This document shows, one piece after another, positions 1 through 9,031 of a stretch of 64,000 nt of DNA. Position 1 is the stretch's first letter, and every line of letters starts with the position of its first letter. Source of the DNA: Tolypothrix bouteillei VB521301 (GTDB lineage: Bacteria; Cyanobacteriota; Cyanobacteriia; Cyanobacteriales; Nostocaceae); NCBI RefSeq assembly GCF_000760695.4, contig NZ_JHEG04000001.1, positions 4,794,895 to 4,858,894 on the forward strand. The letters are read 5' to 3'. The notes below the pieces were generated by a model, which saw only the letters and a program-made list of their open reading frames with translations, did no database searches and was not told where the DNA came from. The position numbers were made by a program, and so were the translations under genes.

Positions 1-961
1 ATCCCATATCTTGAATGCTTGCTGCTAGCTTGCCGTTAGCCATCATGCCTGATACGTTCAAGTCTTCAATAACTATTACACCGTGGTTCTTGGCTAATAA
101 TGTGGTCAACTTGTGTAATGTATCTTTTCGGATGTTGGCTATCTTTCTATGCAGCCTAGCTACTTGCATTTGGGCTTTTTTCCAGTTAGCTAAGCCTTGA
201 ATTTTATGGCGATTCAGCCATTGCATTCTAGCTAACTTGTCTTTGTATTTTTTGTACGATTTAGCTCCTTCAATAATCTCACCAGTGGACAATGTTGCTA
301 AATTCAAAACACCAAGGTCAACGCCTACAATGCTGACATTGAGTGATTCTTGTTGCGAAGTCTGCCGGATAGAATCTTCTACCCGGAGAGCTTCGCGTGG
401 TACATCAAACCTGAGTGAAATAAACCATCTATCAGCTTCACGACTGATGGTGACTGATTTCGGTTGAACTTGGGGTGAGACAGCCCTGCAGGCGGGAAAC
501 CCGCCGTAGGGGACTGCGAACCCGAAGGGAAGTCGTTCATAGGTTTTCAATACACCAATCTTTGGAACTTGAATTTTACAATTCCCGAGAATTTTGACAG
601 TGCCTTCTAAAGTAAAATTGTCGTGCTGTCCTTTCTTTTTAAATTGTGGAACTCCTTTCTTCTTTTCAAAACAATACTTCCAAGCAATTCTCAACGCTCT
701 TAGAGCTCCTTGTGGTGTAGATTTAGAACATTCGTAATACCAAGGGCACTCTGATTTTACTAATGCTACTAACCATTTATGTAAGTCAATTGCCGTCGGA
801 AACTTGATTTTCTCTGTAGGATTTTCTTCGTTCCAATCAAGAATTTGCTTGGTTAAACCTAATCCCCAGTTCCACGCATGACGTGCCACACCACAATGTT
901 TTAGTAACTCTGTTCGCTGTTGGTTATTTAATTTCAATTCTGTCTTAAAACCTAACAGCAT
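1..961 (-). CDS. tnpB: IS200/IS605-type TnpB (OrfB) RNA-guided nuclease/transposase, 3' part outside window
   Basis: Reading the minus strand from the ATG at 961 gives an uninterrupted frame of 320 codons to the window edge. It begins MLLGFKTELKLNNQQ, as TnpB proteins do. RuvC-I is visible as GVDLGVLNLATLS and RuvC-II as IVIEDLNVSGMM; the zinc ribbon and RuvC-III would lie beyond base 1. A GGAG ribosome-binding site precedes the ATG. Family members are RNA-guided nucleases of IS605/IS1341 elements and use a guide RNA from the element's right end, which is not in view. No TnpA (Y1 transposase) is adjacent, so this looks like a tnpB-only element. The middle of the protein (around residues 142-159) contains an extra segment, PFGFAVPYGGFPACRAVS, encoded by a palindromic repeat that keeps the frame open. 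Family assignment is secure; activity is unknown. Confidence 0.93.
   Translation of the reverse strand, partial: MLLGFKTELKLNNQQRTELLKHCGVARHAWNWGLGLTKQILDWNEENPTEKIKFPTAIDLHKWLVALVKSECPWYYECSKSTPQGALRALRIAWKYCFEKKKGVPQFKKKGQHDNFTLEGTVKILGNCKIQVPKIGVLKTYERLPFGFAVPYGGFPACRAVSPQVQPKSVTISREADRWFISLRFDVPREALRVEDSIRQTSQQESLNVSIVGVDLGVLNLATLSTGEIIEGAKSYKKYKDKLARMQWLNRHKIQGLANWKKAQMQVARLHRKIANIRKDTLHKLTTLLAKNHGVIVIEDLNVSGMMANGKLAASIQDMG
484..535. repeat. GC-rich palindromic dispersed repeat inserted in-frame in tnpB
   Basis: The stretch contains GGCGGGAAACCCGCC (491-505), a self-complementary hairpin, followed by GCGAACCCGAAGGGA. The same core occurs in the opposite orientation at about 34243-34290. 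Within tnpB it adds roughly 54 nt (18 codons) without a stop, between the conserved peptides KTYERL and QVQPKSVTIS. Confidence 0.8.
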
Positions 962-1337
962 TTACTTGACTCCATTAACAACTTGTGTCATACCATCAAT
1001 TAATTTCTGGTTTTTCTTGCTACGTGAACATAATTATCATTATACAGCCAAGGGTAACTATTTGAGTCTATTTAAATTTTGTATTATTTTTTCTCAAAAT
1101 ATATTAATTCACAATGACTGGGTGTTGCAGTATGCTCGCGCAAATTTGGGATGCGCGAGCATTGTCACCTGAAAAACTTTCCACTGACATTCCCCTAAAG
1201 CTTAGCAGGCAATAAGTTCCTGCATTATTCATTTCTGTTTAATTCAGGTTAGATTTGAGAAGTGATATTAGTCAAATCACCGCATTTTTAAAAAATTCGA
1301 GGATTTTCCAGACCCTGACAATTTATTTTGACAAATG
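962..1337. other. Intergenic gap with a 10-bp perfect hairpin
   Basis: No credible gene is visible. A perfect 10-bp stem, ATGCTCGCGC (1132-1141) with GCGCGAGCAT (1153-1162), encloses an 11-nt loop. It lies about 170 bp upstream of tnpB, where the left end of an IS605-type element would be expected, so it could be an imperfect-palindrome end. It could equally be an unrelated repeat. No T-run follows on either strand, which argues against a terminator. Confidence 0.5.
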
Positions 1338-2297
1338 TTAAATAGCTTTTTGCCGACGGCTGAAATAAGCTACTAAAAACACAAATAATCCCATGCCCAC
1401 AATATACTTCACCGGATCTGGCACAGAGGGATTGGGAGAGAAAAATCCTTCAATGATACCAGCAACAACTAACATTGGTACAATCCCAAAAACTAGCTGT
1501 ACTGCCTTAGAACCATAGAACTTAAGCGCATCCATGCGGCGGTATTTACCGGGAAATAAAATGGCTCTTCCTATTAAAAAACCTGCCCCACCTGCTAAAA
1601 AGATTGCAGGTAACTCTAACGCTCCATGTGGCAAAACAAAAGCCCAAAATGGATACGCAAGATTATTTTGCCCCACAAGTGTAGCAATGGCACCAATTAA
1701 CAAGCCGTTAAACACCATCAAGTAAGCCGTGTAAAATCCGGCTGTCATCCCACCTGCAACAGCACCAAAAGATACCGACAGATTATTGATTGTAATACCG
1801 CTTGAAGCTAAAGGTTCAATACCCACGATCGACCCCATCCAAAGTTTATGCTCGTCTCGCACCATTTTGATTAACCGTTCTGGCACTACACCAGACAAAA
1901 AAGCCGGATCATGCCATGCGTACCACCAAGCGACTAATGCTCCTAATAAAAACGTCCCGAAAGCTGCAGCAATGTAGGGAAAGGTTTGCTGCACGAGTGA
2001 TGGTAGTCCCCAACGATAAAATTGCAGCACTGCTTGCCATTCCTGACGGCGCGAACCTTGATAAATTTGTGCATAGGCTCTGTTTGTTAAAAGATGTAAA
2101 TTTTGTAGTAATGTGTTACCAAGTTGCTGGGTGCGGGCGCGTGCCAAATCTGCAGCAACCGAGCGATACAAACTTGCTAATTCTCTAATTTCACTGGAAT
2201 TCAGCGATTTTAACCCTTTTTTCTCAACCTGGCTTAATAAGGCATCAAGACGCTGCCAATTTGGTTCTCGTCGAGCAATCCAACGTTGAATATTCAT
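1338..2297 (-). CDS. SpoIIM-like (DUF95) stage II sporulation protein M family membrane protein
   Basis: The 319-aa product starts MNIQRWIARREPNWQRLDALL, the usual N-terminus of the DUF95/SpoIIM family. A soluble helical part covers about residues 1-105. Five or so membrane segments follow (near 110-130, 165-200, 210-245, 262-285 and 295-313), including the conserved FVLPHGALELPAIFLAGG. Members in non-sporulating bacteria have no assigned reaction. They commonly neighbour RDD-family and other membrane proteins, as here. It is divergent from the two membrane-protein genes at 2378 and 3362, sharing an 80-bp promoter gap. Family assignment is firm and function unknown. Confidence 0.88.
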   Translation of the reverse strand: MNIQRWIARREPNWQRLDALLSQVEKKGLKSLNSSEIRELASLYRSVAADLARARTQQLGNTLLQNLHLLTNRAYAQIYQGSRRQEWQAVLQFYRWGLPSLVQQTFPYIAAAFGTFLLGALVAWWYAWHDPAFLSGVVPERLIKMVRDEHKLWMGSIVGIEPLASSGITINNLSVSFGAVAGGMTAGFYTAYLMVFNGLLIGAIATLVGQNNLAYPFWAFVLPHGALELPAIFLAGGAGFLIGRAILFPGKYRRMDALKFYGSKAVQLVFGIVPMLVVAGIIEGFFSPNPSVPDPVKYIVGMGLFVFLVAYFSRRQKAI

Positions 2298-2377
2298 AAA
2301 GTTTGGGAATACTAAGTATTAATTAACTTAAGATAGCCTCAAATTCACTGCTCCACTCGATCGGCGTCTTTGAAATT

Positions 2378-3238
2378 ATGTCCTATAATCCCGGTTCTCC
2401 GAGCCCCATACAACCTCTCAGTCTTGGTAACGTTGTCAGTGCAGGACTGAAATTATACAGTTCTCATCTTAAGTCTTATCTTACGCTGGCATCTATTGCG
2501 TATTTATGGATATTTGTACCTGTCTATGGTTGGGCAAAATGTTCGGCTAATTTGGCTTTAATATCCCGTTTGGCATTTGGTGAATTAGTCAGTCAACCCG
2601 AAAGCGTTGAAAGCGGTCGTCGTTTTGTGAATTCTCGACTGTGGCAATTTTTAGTTATGGGCTTATTAATGTTTGCCATTGGTATGGGATTGGCTATAGT
2701 TATAATCATCCCCTTTGCTATTTTTGGTGGAATTTTAACTGGGATGTTTGTTGCAAGTCAGACAAGTGGCGCAGCTGTCAATCCTGTAGTTGTCATGACA
2801 ATTTTATTATTAGTACTTCTTTTGATCCCACTTATTGCAGGAGCTATATTGTGGGTACAAGCCCGGTTTTGTCTTGTTGAAATTCCCCTTGCTATTGAAG
2901 ATAATGTTGATGGAACTTCAACTATCAGTCGAAGCTGGGAATTAACAAAAGGACATGTGTGGCGAATTGCGGCTATATTATTTGTTGCCTATTTAATTAC
3001 TTTTCCCATACAACTTCCGTTTACTTTTGTGAGTGCCATTATTCAAGGAATATCAGAGGCTATAGTCCGGGATAATCCGGGCTACGCCATACTCTTATCT
3101 TTGCTACGTCTAGTTATTACTTTGATTGGTGGTGCTTTGGTCGTTCCATTTTGGCAGTCAATTAAAGCGGTTATTTACTATGACTTGCGAAGCCGTCGTG
3201 AAGGATTGGGCTTGAGAATACGAGATTCAGAAATTTAA
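2378..3238 (+). CDS. Uncharacterised multi-pass membrane protein
   Basis: The 286-aa product opens with a short Pro/Ser-rich tail (MSYNPGSPSPIQPLSLGNVV) and then about six hydrophobic segments, near residues 30-55, 90-115, 120-160, 195-225 and 240-265. It resembles the loosely defined glycerophosphodiester-phosphodiesterase-membrane-domain-like proteins, but I cannot assign a catalytic role and see no catalytic domain. It is co-directional with the RDD protein 123 bp downstream and divergent from the SpoIIM-like gene, which suggests one functional group of inner-membrane proteins. Confidence 0.8.
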   Translation: MSYNPGSPSPIQPLSLGNVVSAGLKLYSSHLKSYLTLASIAYLWIFVPVYGWAKCSANLALISRLAFGELVSQPESVESGRRFVNSRLWQFLVMGLLMFAIGMGLAIVIIIPFAIFGGILTGMFVASQTSGAAVNPVVVMTILLLVLLLIPLIAGAILWVQARFCLVEIPLAIEDNVDGTSTISRSWELTKGHVWRIAAILFVAYLITFPIQLPFTFVSAIIQGISEAIVRDNPGYAILLSLLRLVITLIGGALVVPFWQSIKAVIYYDLRSRREGLGLRIRDSEI

Positions 3239-3361
3239 ACAATGGCTTTCCGGGTTTATTAGTTCCCTTCGCCCGGACACCTGCTAACAGGACTGGATTT
3301 ACCAGTGACTGATGGCAAATAACGCTCCTCACTCATTCATTTTCATTATGTCAAATTACTT

Positions 3362-4141
3362 ATGCATATATTTAATCGTGTAAAATTTCGTACACCGGAA
3401 AGTGTGGAATTAGAATTTACTCTAGCTGGTATTGGCAATCGTGCGTGGGCGTTACTGATTGACTATCATGTTTTAGCTGCAATTATGGTGGCGTTAATTG
3501 TTACGTGGACAACGGTATCCGTCCAATTGAGCGCGATCTGGACATCTATTTTTGGTAGCAAAGCCGCTCTCTGGTTGATTGCGATCGCATCCCTCTTTGG
3601 CTTTACAATTTATGCAGGATATTTTGTAATTTTTGAAACACTTTGGCAAGGCCAAACTCCTGGTAAACGAGTTGCCAAGATTCGCGTTGTTCGAGATGAT
3701 GGTAGACCTGTAGGGTTGCCACAAACGACATTGCGTGCTCTGCTAAGACCGATTGATGAGTTTTTATTTATTGGTGCTTTTCTGATTATGTTTGCTCGAA
3801 GTGAAAAGCGTGTGGGAGATTTAGCAGCCGGTACAATTGTCATTCAAAATCAAACTGTACCTGCGTCGAGGACTTTTACTTTATCAGAACAGGCGAAGCA
3901 AGAGGCAGATAAATTGCTACAAGCTACCGATTTCTCAGTCATACTACCAGATGATTTTGCTGTGATTAAAGAATATTTGCACAGACGAGGTGGTATGACA
4001 GCAAAAGCAAGAGCTTCAGTCGCTTTGCGACTTGCTAAAGATGTTCAAGAAATTCTTCATTTGGAGACAATACCTGAAAACACGTCCTCTGATGTGTTTT
4101 TGGAAGCGACGTATATTGCTTATCAAAATTTTCGGGGCTAG
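3362..4141 (+). CDS. RDD family membrane protein
   Basis: The 259-aa protein carries an N-terminal RDD domain. 'GIGNRAWALLIDYHVLA' holds the Arg and Asp signature, and 'GQTPGKRVAKIRVVRDDG' is the conserved loop. Three to four membrane helices lie within residues 25-145. Residues 160-259 are a soluble, helical C-terminal extension. RDD proteins are membrane proteins of uncertain, sometimes transport-related, role. The neighbouring SpoIIM-like and membrane genes form a grouping seen in several bacterial phyla. The family call is strong and the biochemical role open. Confidence 0.87.
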   Translation: MHIFNRVKFRTPESVELEFTLAGIGNRAWALLIDYHVLAAIMVALIVTWTTVSVQLSAIWTSIFGSKAALWLIAIASLFGFTIYAGYFVIFETLWQGQTPGKRVAKIRVVRDDGRPVGLPQTTLRALLRPIDEFLFIGAFLIMFARSEKRVGDLAAGTIVIQNQTVPASRTFTLSEQAKQEADKLLQATDFSVILPDDFAVIKEYLHRRGGMTAKARASVALRLAKDVQEILHLETIPENTSSDVFLEATYIAYQNFRG

Positions 4142-4164
4142 TAACTTCTAGTCGCTACCAACGA

Positions 4165-4776
4165 CTAACACTCCCAAGCCAGGGTAATTAAAGCATTAAC
4201 AATCGCAGCAGCAACTGGAGAACCGCCTTTGCGCCCTTCCACTCGAATTTGATGCACGGTAGTATTTGCCAGTGCAGCTTTTGACTCTACAACAGAAATA
4301 AAGCCCACAGGAGCACCAATCACTAAAGCAGGAAGTTGCACTGAAGGTGTTGTCAATTGTTGGCAAAGGGCGAGTAAAGCTGTAGGAGCATTACCAATGG
4401 CAAAAATTGCTTCTGGGAATTCCTTATAGCATTGCAATAAACCAGTTTCCGTGCGTGTTTTGCCTGGAAGTGGTGTTTGAGCAATTTCCACAGCACTTAT
4501 TAAAGGATTGCCAAAGGTTTGGGCTACTAACCCTGCAACTCCTTGCTTGACCATACCGACATCAGTCACGATGGGGACACGTCGATGTAGAGCTTCGATT
4601 CCCACTTGGATCGCTTTTTCGGAAAATTGTATGAGGTGCTTGAACTCAAAATCAGCGGTGCTGTGAATAACCCGGCGAACGATGGCGTACTCAGCACTGG
4701 TAAAATTATGGTCGCCAATTTCGCTGTCAATGACAGCAAAACTCTGTTCCATAATCGGATGGATGGGCAAATTCAT
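4165..4776 (-). CDS. cobH: Precorrin-8X methylmutase (CobH/CbiC)
   Basis: The enzyme catalyses the 1,5-methyl shift that turns precorrin-8 into hydrogenobyrinate (or the cobalt form into cobyrinate) in cobalamin synthesis. The family histidine is in VRRVIHSTADFEF (H38 in the 203-aa frame). The conserved C-terminal RKGGSPVAAAIVNALITLA and GNAPTALLAL are also present. Length fits the family. Translation may start at 4776 or at the internal Met at 4752 (MEQSFAVIDSEIG); family members often begin close to the latter. No other cobalamin genes and no B12 riboswitch are visible nearby. It is convergent with the RDD gene. Confidence 0.94.
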   Translation of the reverse strand: MNLPIHPIMEQSFAVIDSEIGDHNFTSAEYAIVRRVIHSTADFEFKHLIQFSEKAIQVGIEALHRRVPIVTDVGMVKQGVAGLVAQTFGNPLISAVEIAQTPLPGKTRTETGLLQCYKEFPEAIFAIGNAPTALLALCQQLTTPSVQLPALVIGAPVGFISVVESKAALANTTVHQIRVEGRKGGSPVAAAIVNALITLAWEC

Positions 4777-4788
4777 TTGAAAACTATG

Positions 4789-4848
4789 TTAGTGGTTAGT
4801 GGTTGGTGGTTAGTGGTTAGTAGCTATCAACTAACCACTAACGACTAA
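4789..4848. repeat. Palindromic tandem heptamer-type repeat (STRR-like)
   Basis: Repeated units close to TTAGTGG run in one direction and then return as CTAACCA/CTAACGA, so the stretch can fold into one long hairpin. It sits exactly between the cobH start and the stop of the next minus-strand gene. Similar elements occur at 10047, 37769, 40304 and 44205. Confidence 0.8.
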
Positions 4849-4849
4849 C

Positions 4850-5689
4850 TCATCCGAAATTCAATATTGGCCAATCTGGTTCCCGATAATAGCGAGTCAT
4901 ATCGTCAAATTTTCGTAACTCAGCACGGTGTATGAGAAATGCGGGTGCATTTTCTATCAATTGCTGATTGAGATTGTCAAATATGGAAGCTAAGTTATCG
5001 CGCTCTACACTGGGGGAAACGTCCCCGAAGTATCCTAAAGTAACGTGTGCTGTTAAGTGATAGTGTTGTTCAATTCCTAATGGCAGAAGATTGGAGTTTT
5101 GATAAATTGTGCGACGAAAGTTAATAATTTGCTCGTAGGAGTACTTATCTTGAGGTACTAAACATATACCTATAGCTCTTGGCATAACTGTTAGCCCTTG
5201 CATTTGCCAGCGTATTGGTTGAGATGGGGGTGTTATTGATTGCTGGTACTGTTGGAAAATTCCCGCAAAGAGCGATCGCAACTGCTCGTCGAACTTTGGA
5301 TTCTTTTCACAAGCGTCTCGGTAAGCACTATCCCAAATTAAATCCGCCAGCGTCAAATGAAAGCTAGCAGGAGGAACGGGTACGATCGTTTCCGTGTTGT
5401 TGACAGGTAACTTTAAAAGTTCCTCTTGGTAGTTTTGTAAATATTTGTAGAAATCTGTGTTTTGTGAGTCCTCTTCTTGGGGAGGGGTTATAACTGTATA
5501 ACCGGGAAAAGGGACTGCTTTTCTTCCTCCAGTCGGAAGCGGCTGAAATTTGGAAGATTCCTGAATATGCTGAATTTGTGTTCTGTAGGCTTCTAACAGC
5601 GTCATCCGCGCTACTCTATTTAAGTAAGTTTGATAGTTGTCGTCCAACCTATATATCCTCGCACTCTCACGCTTATTGATTGTAGGCAA
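4850..5689 (-). CDS. 2H phosphoesterase-like protein (DUF1868 type)
   Basis: The 279-aa product has the two HxT signatures of the 2H phosphoesterase fold: FHLTLADLIWD (H111-L-T113) and the second in HLTAHVTLGYFG (H215-V-T217). Such folds hydrolyse or ligate 2',3'-cyclic phosphates or related phosphodiesters. Cyanobacterial DUF1868 proteins have no established substrate. The N-terminal 100 residues (MPTINKRESARIYRLDDNYQ onward) match this subfamily's extra segment. It ends inside a palindromic tandem repeat and is divergent from holA, with 47 bp between the starts. The fold call is good; the substrate is unknown. Confidence 0.78.
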   Translation of the reverse strand: MPTINKRESARIYRLDDNYQTYLNRVARMTLLEAYRTQIQHIQESSKFQPLPTGGRKAVPFPGYTVITPPQEEDSQNTDFYKYLQNYQEELLKLPVNNTETIVPVPPASFHLTLADLIWDSAYRDACEKNPKFDEQLRSLFAGIFQQYQQSITPPSQPIRWQMQGLTVMPRAIGICLVPQDKYSYEQIINFRRTIYQNSNLLPLGIEQHYHLTAHVTLGYFGDVSPSVERDNLASIFDNLNQQLIENAPAFLIHRAELRKFDDMTRYYREPDWPILNFG

Positions 5690-5736
5690 CAGCAGTCAAC
5701 TTCACTACTTGATTTAAGAAGTATTTAGTTTTTGAT

Positions 5737-6723
5737 ATGCCAATCCATGTCTACTGGGGAGAGGATGATTTTGCCATCGAAAAAGAAGTTTCTCTCCTGC
5801 GCGATCGCCTACTCGATCCATTATGGGCTAGTTTTAACTACACTGTAGTGTCAGATGAGGACACAGATGCGCCAATCCAAGCCTTAAATCTAGTCATGAC
5901 ACCGCCATTTGGTGCAGGTGGTCGTTTGGTATGGCTTCCAAATAGTACCATTTGCCAGCAGTGCCCGGAAAGTTTACTTTCTGAATTGGAAAGAACTTTG
6001 CCTGTCATTGCTCCTAACTCCTACTTATTGCTAACAAGCGGCAACAAGCCTGATGAGCGTCTCAAGTCTACCAAACTTCTGAAAAAGTTTGCTGAATTTC
6101 GAGAATTTTCTCTGACGCCACCTTGGAAAACGGAAGCCCTGATACAATCCGTCAATCAAGCCGCCCAAACTGTAGGTGTCAAACTGACGCCTGGGGGTGT
6201 GGAGATGTTAGTAGAAGCAGTGGGAAATGATACACGCTTACTATATAACGAACTCGAAAAACTACGGCTTTATGCTGAGGGTAGCACGAAACCTTTAGAT
6301 ACAGACGTTATCGCTCAGTTAGTTAGAAATACGACTCAAAGTAGCTTAAAATTAGCAGAAGCAATTAGAACAGGAGACACAGTTCGAGCTTTGATGATTT
6401 TGACAGACTTGATCGATGCTTGCGAACCCCCTTTACGGATCGTGGCTACCCTCATCGGTCAGTTTCGCACTTGGTTGTGGGTTAAGCTGATGGTGGAAAG
6501 CGGAGAACGCAATCTGCAAGCGATCGCTAAGGCTGCAGAAGTAGCCAATTTTAATCGAGTTTATTTTTTGCAGAAAGACGTTAAGTTTATCTCTGTAAAA
6601 CAACTGATCTCCTGTTTACCGATACTACTGGATTTGGAAGTTAGTCTCAAACAGGGAAACTCAGAAACATCAGTACTACAAACTAAAGTCATAGAACTTT
6701 GCCTAGTCTGTCGGGGAAAATAA
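5737..6723 (+). CDS. holA: DNA polymerase III subunit delta
   Basis: The 328-aa protein is the clamp-loader delta subunit, which opens the beta sliding clamp. It begins MPIHVYWGEDDFAIEKEV, the typical HolA start, and contains VEAVGNDTRLLYNELEKL, the conserved segment after the RecA-like domain. The helical C-terminal domain includes PPLRIVATLIGQFRTWLWVK. Length fits the family. It is a single gene divergent from the 2H phosphoesterase. Confidence 0.95.
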   Translation: MPIHVYWGEDDFAIEKEVSLLRDRLLDPLWASFNYTVVSDEDTDAPIQALNLVMTPPFGAGGRLVWLPNSTICQQCPESLLSELERTLPVIAPNSYLLLTSGNKPDERLKSTKLLKKFAEFREFSLTPPWKTEALIQSVNQAAQTVGVKLTPGGVEMLVEAVGNDTRLLYNELEKLRLYAEGSTKPLDTDVIAQLVRNTTQSSLKLAEAIRTGDTVRALMILTDLIDACEPPLRIVATLIGQFRTWLWVKLMVESGERNLQAIAKAAEVANFNRVYFLQKDVKFISVKQLISCLPILLDLEVSLKQGNSETSVLQTKVIELCLVCRGK

Positions 6724-6836
6724 CATTAGAAATCAGGGATAGTACAGAAGAGTACACCTTTTGTGGAACTTCTTTCTCACAAAATAATTCAGAGTAAATT
6801 AAGATATCCCCGCTGTAGTTGTTTTGTATAAAGCTG

Positions 6837-7313
6837 ATGAAGAAAATTTCCCATCGATTGCTCCGACTTAATCTAATTCGGATACTCTCCCAGTCTATTT
6901 TTGTGGGCTTTATTGCTACTGCTAGTTTAGTTTCTAGTGTTTGGATCTTAAACTCAAAAGCTTACGCTCAAAATCCGCCAACAGTCACTTCCAATGAAGT
7001 AACCAGCTACGCCAAAACAATGTTAACAATGGAACCCTTGCGCCAACAGGCTTTTGATGAAATTAAAAAGATGGTTGGTAGTAAAGATGTTCCTCAAATA
7101 GTTTGCAACAATAAAAACAGTTTTAATAGTTTGCCAAACAAAGCTAAAGATATTGCAGTGAATTATTGCCAGCGCTATCAAAAAGTTGTTGAAGATAATG
7201 GAATGACTATTGATAGATTCAACCAAATTACTTTAGAAGTTCAAAATAATGAGGAATTAAAACGGCAAATATACAATACATTACTGCGATTGCAAAAGAA
7301 TCCCCAATCATAA
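6837..7313 (+). CDS. DUF4168 family exported protein
   Basis: The 158-aa product starts at the ATG at 6837 (MKKISHRLLRLNL); an in-frame upstream Met at 6819 is also possible. An N-terminal hydrophobic stretch ends at NSKAYAQ, which looks like a signal peptidase I site, so export to the periplasm or thylakoid lumen is likely. The mature part is helical, with VTSYAKTMLTMEPLRQQAFDEI and DRFNQITLEVQNNEELKRQI, typical of DUF4168. Two cysteines (VCNN and YCQRY) could form a disulfide. The molecular function of the family is not established. Confidence 0.8.
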   Translation: MKKISHRLLRLNLIRILSQSIFVGFIATASLVSSVWILNSKAYAQNPPTVTSNEVTSYAKTMLTMEPLRQQAFDEIKKMVGSKDVPQIVCNNKNSFNSLPNKAKDIAVNYCQRYQKVVEDNGMTIDRFNQITLEVQNNEELKRQIYNTLLRLQKNPQS

Positions 7314-7973
7314 TCAATGATTTTTTTAAGAGTTGAATAACTGACTGTTAGACCCGTCTTGCTACGATCCAATCGTACTTGGCTCGAGATGGATATTGAC
7401 AGGCGTCGCGCACAATATTTGTCTTGAAATGACCCTTCTCTAATCTCTAACCCCTAATTCCTGACCCCTATTGTTTCTGGAAATCACTCTTCCGGAGTTC
7501 CTATTTTCAACATTAAGGTAAAAAGTCAAAAGTCAGTATCGAGTTGACTTTTGACTGAGTATGAAAGATATCCCGTTTCTGTAGTAGACCTCTTGTAAAA
7601 TTACCCAATGACTGCGATCGTAAAACTACAAAGACACGATTCACCTAAATTGCTTGTAGATAAGAACTACAGAGAAGGAGTCATGAAATGTGTAGATTCA
7701 GACTTTAGCCTCAAAGGGTACGTTAATGTTTACAAGGTATCTAAGATTACAAGATAAAGGATTATTATCTGTGAGGGTAGTACCCGTAAGGGTAATGTTT
7801 AATTTGAATTTTTTTAAAATTACCCATCTCAACTGAATGAACTGGAACTGGTTGTCGAGCGCTAGCGAGTGGTGTTGTTAATTTCATAAATTTGTAGTTG
7901 CGCTGTGGCTAACACCACTCTTGTGCGAACAGCATCGTAGAAATCAGTTACAGCTCGGACCGACCGAGCAAAA
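7314..7973. other. Intergenic gap with AAAAGTCAAAAGTC-type hairpin
   Basis: About 660 bp without a convincing conserved gene. Near 7520-7555 AAAGTCAAAAGTCAG is followed by an inverted counterpart (GTTGACTTTTGACT), a common cyanobacterial intergenic palindrome. One small reading frame at 7608-7757 is listed separately. Nothing else recognisable. Confidence 0.6.
7608..7757 (+). CDS. Possible small protein, 49 aa, unrecognised
   Basis: An ATG at 7608 opens a 49-codon frame starting MTAIVKLQRHDSPKLLVDK and ending TAA at 7757. There is no clear Shine-Dalgarno sequence. The amino-acid make-up is ordinary (Lys/Val/Asp-rich, no low complexity), which is the only support. I do not recognise the sequence. 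It may be chance. Confidence 0.25.
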   Translation: MTAIVKLQRHDSPKLLVDKNYREGVMKCVDSDFSLKGYVNVYKVSKITR

Positions 7974-8594
7974 TTAATCTGAGAGGTCGTTAGTATCGCT
8001 GTTATGCCGTTTTGCATGAATGTTCTTCATATGTTTTTTGACGGTATTCACAGTAATGTAAAGCTGGTTAGCGATTTCTTTGTAGCTGAATTTAGCCCGA
8101 TAAAGACACCAAATTTCAGCTTCACGCGGTGTTAGGTCATATTTTTTAATCTCTGTAAGAGCAATATTCTTGAGAGATTCATATCTATTTTCAATAGTGA
8201 CTAAAAAGCAAGAATGATGCAATCTATCTATGTTTAACCATCTGATACGTACTCGAAAAACAGTTGCTTTATCTAAAGCTATTTCATTAGACAAAACGAT
8301 AGATTCTTCTGGAAAAAAGTTTTTATTTTCTAGTAATGATTTGCATAGGCTCCAAATAGCAGTTGGTACAACATCAGAGCAAGCACTGTTTTTGTTTAAT
8401 TGAGCTAGAATATGATGAGCTGATGTATTAGCGTGAATAAGTTCGCCTGTTTTTGTTAATATCAAAATCCCGTCTTGTAAACTTTCAATCACTTCTTGTA
8501 GAAAAGAAGCTGCTTGTACATCATAAGATGGAGTGTCATATGGTTGTTGAGTTTGAACTAGTTTTGTTGGGAAGGTTTTTGTTATCGTTATCAT
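7974..8594 (-). CDS. LuxR-type (PAS-HTH) transcriptional regulator
   Basis: The 206-aa protein has a PAS-like sensor region (residues about 30-140, beginning QEVIESLQDGILILTKTGEL). A C-terminal LuxR/GerE helix-turn-helix follows: LTPREAEIWCLYRAKFSYKE, then IANQLYITVNTVKKHMKNIH. There is no receiver domain, so it is not a standard response regulator; the PAS part may bind a ligand or mediate dimerisation. Target genes are not evident from context. Long non-coding gaps lie on both sides. Confidence 0.85.
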   Translation of the reverse strand: MITITKTFPTKLVQTQQPYDTPSYDVQAASFLQEVIESLQDGILILTKTGELIHANTSAHHILAQLNKNSACSDVVPTAIWSLCKSLLENKNFFPEESIVLSNEIALDKATVFRVRIRWLNIDRLHHSCFLVTIENRYESLKNIALTEIKKYDLTPREAEIWCLYRAKFSYKEIANQLYITVNTVKKHMKNIHAKRHNSDTNDLSD

Positions 8595-9031
8595 ATAAGG
8601 TAACTCTTCTTGCTCACCACTGTTGATTTAATAGTTTCATTTAAATTAAGATATGCACCCTGACGCGTAGTCGTTTACCTTTAAGTCATTACAATAGAAA
8701 ATTAAAAAAATGTATTCGCTATTACACGGTATTTTCCGATCCCAAGTTTCTCAAAAATTTCGCAGTTTTTATGAAGACAATTTTAAATACAAGTCTGAGA
8801 TCGCCTATTTCGGATGTATGTAAGTAGTCTTCATGGACTGCGTAGATCGCAGCACAAAAAAGGCGTTGGGTATTGACACGCAAACAATACCCAACGCCAG
8901 TGAAAACTACAAAATTCAACAATTAAATGAGCGTGTTAACAGTTGCTCGAAAACTGAGTTAGGTCGCAACACAACTTGTATTCCAGACCTGAAGGGGAAA
9001 CACCCGACCCACACGCAGACGAACAAATTTC
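8595..9031. other. Intergenic gap containing a strong terminator
   Basis: No protein-coding gene is supported. The region is AT-rich near 8600-8720 and ends with the terminator hairpin at 8862-8898. Confidence 0.6.
8855..8898 (-). terminator. Rho-independent terminator, minus strand
   Basis: GGCGTTGGGTATTG (8862-8875) pairs perfectly over 14 bp with CAATACCCAACGCC (8885-8898) around a 9-nt loop. Read on the minus strand, the stem is followed by a run of six T. It lies 134 bp beyond the DUF423 stop and would end that transcript. Confidence 0.82.
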
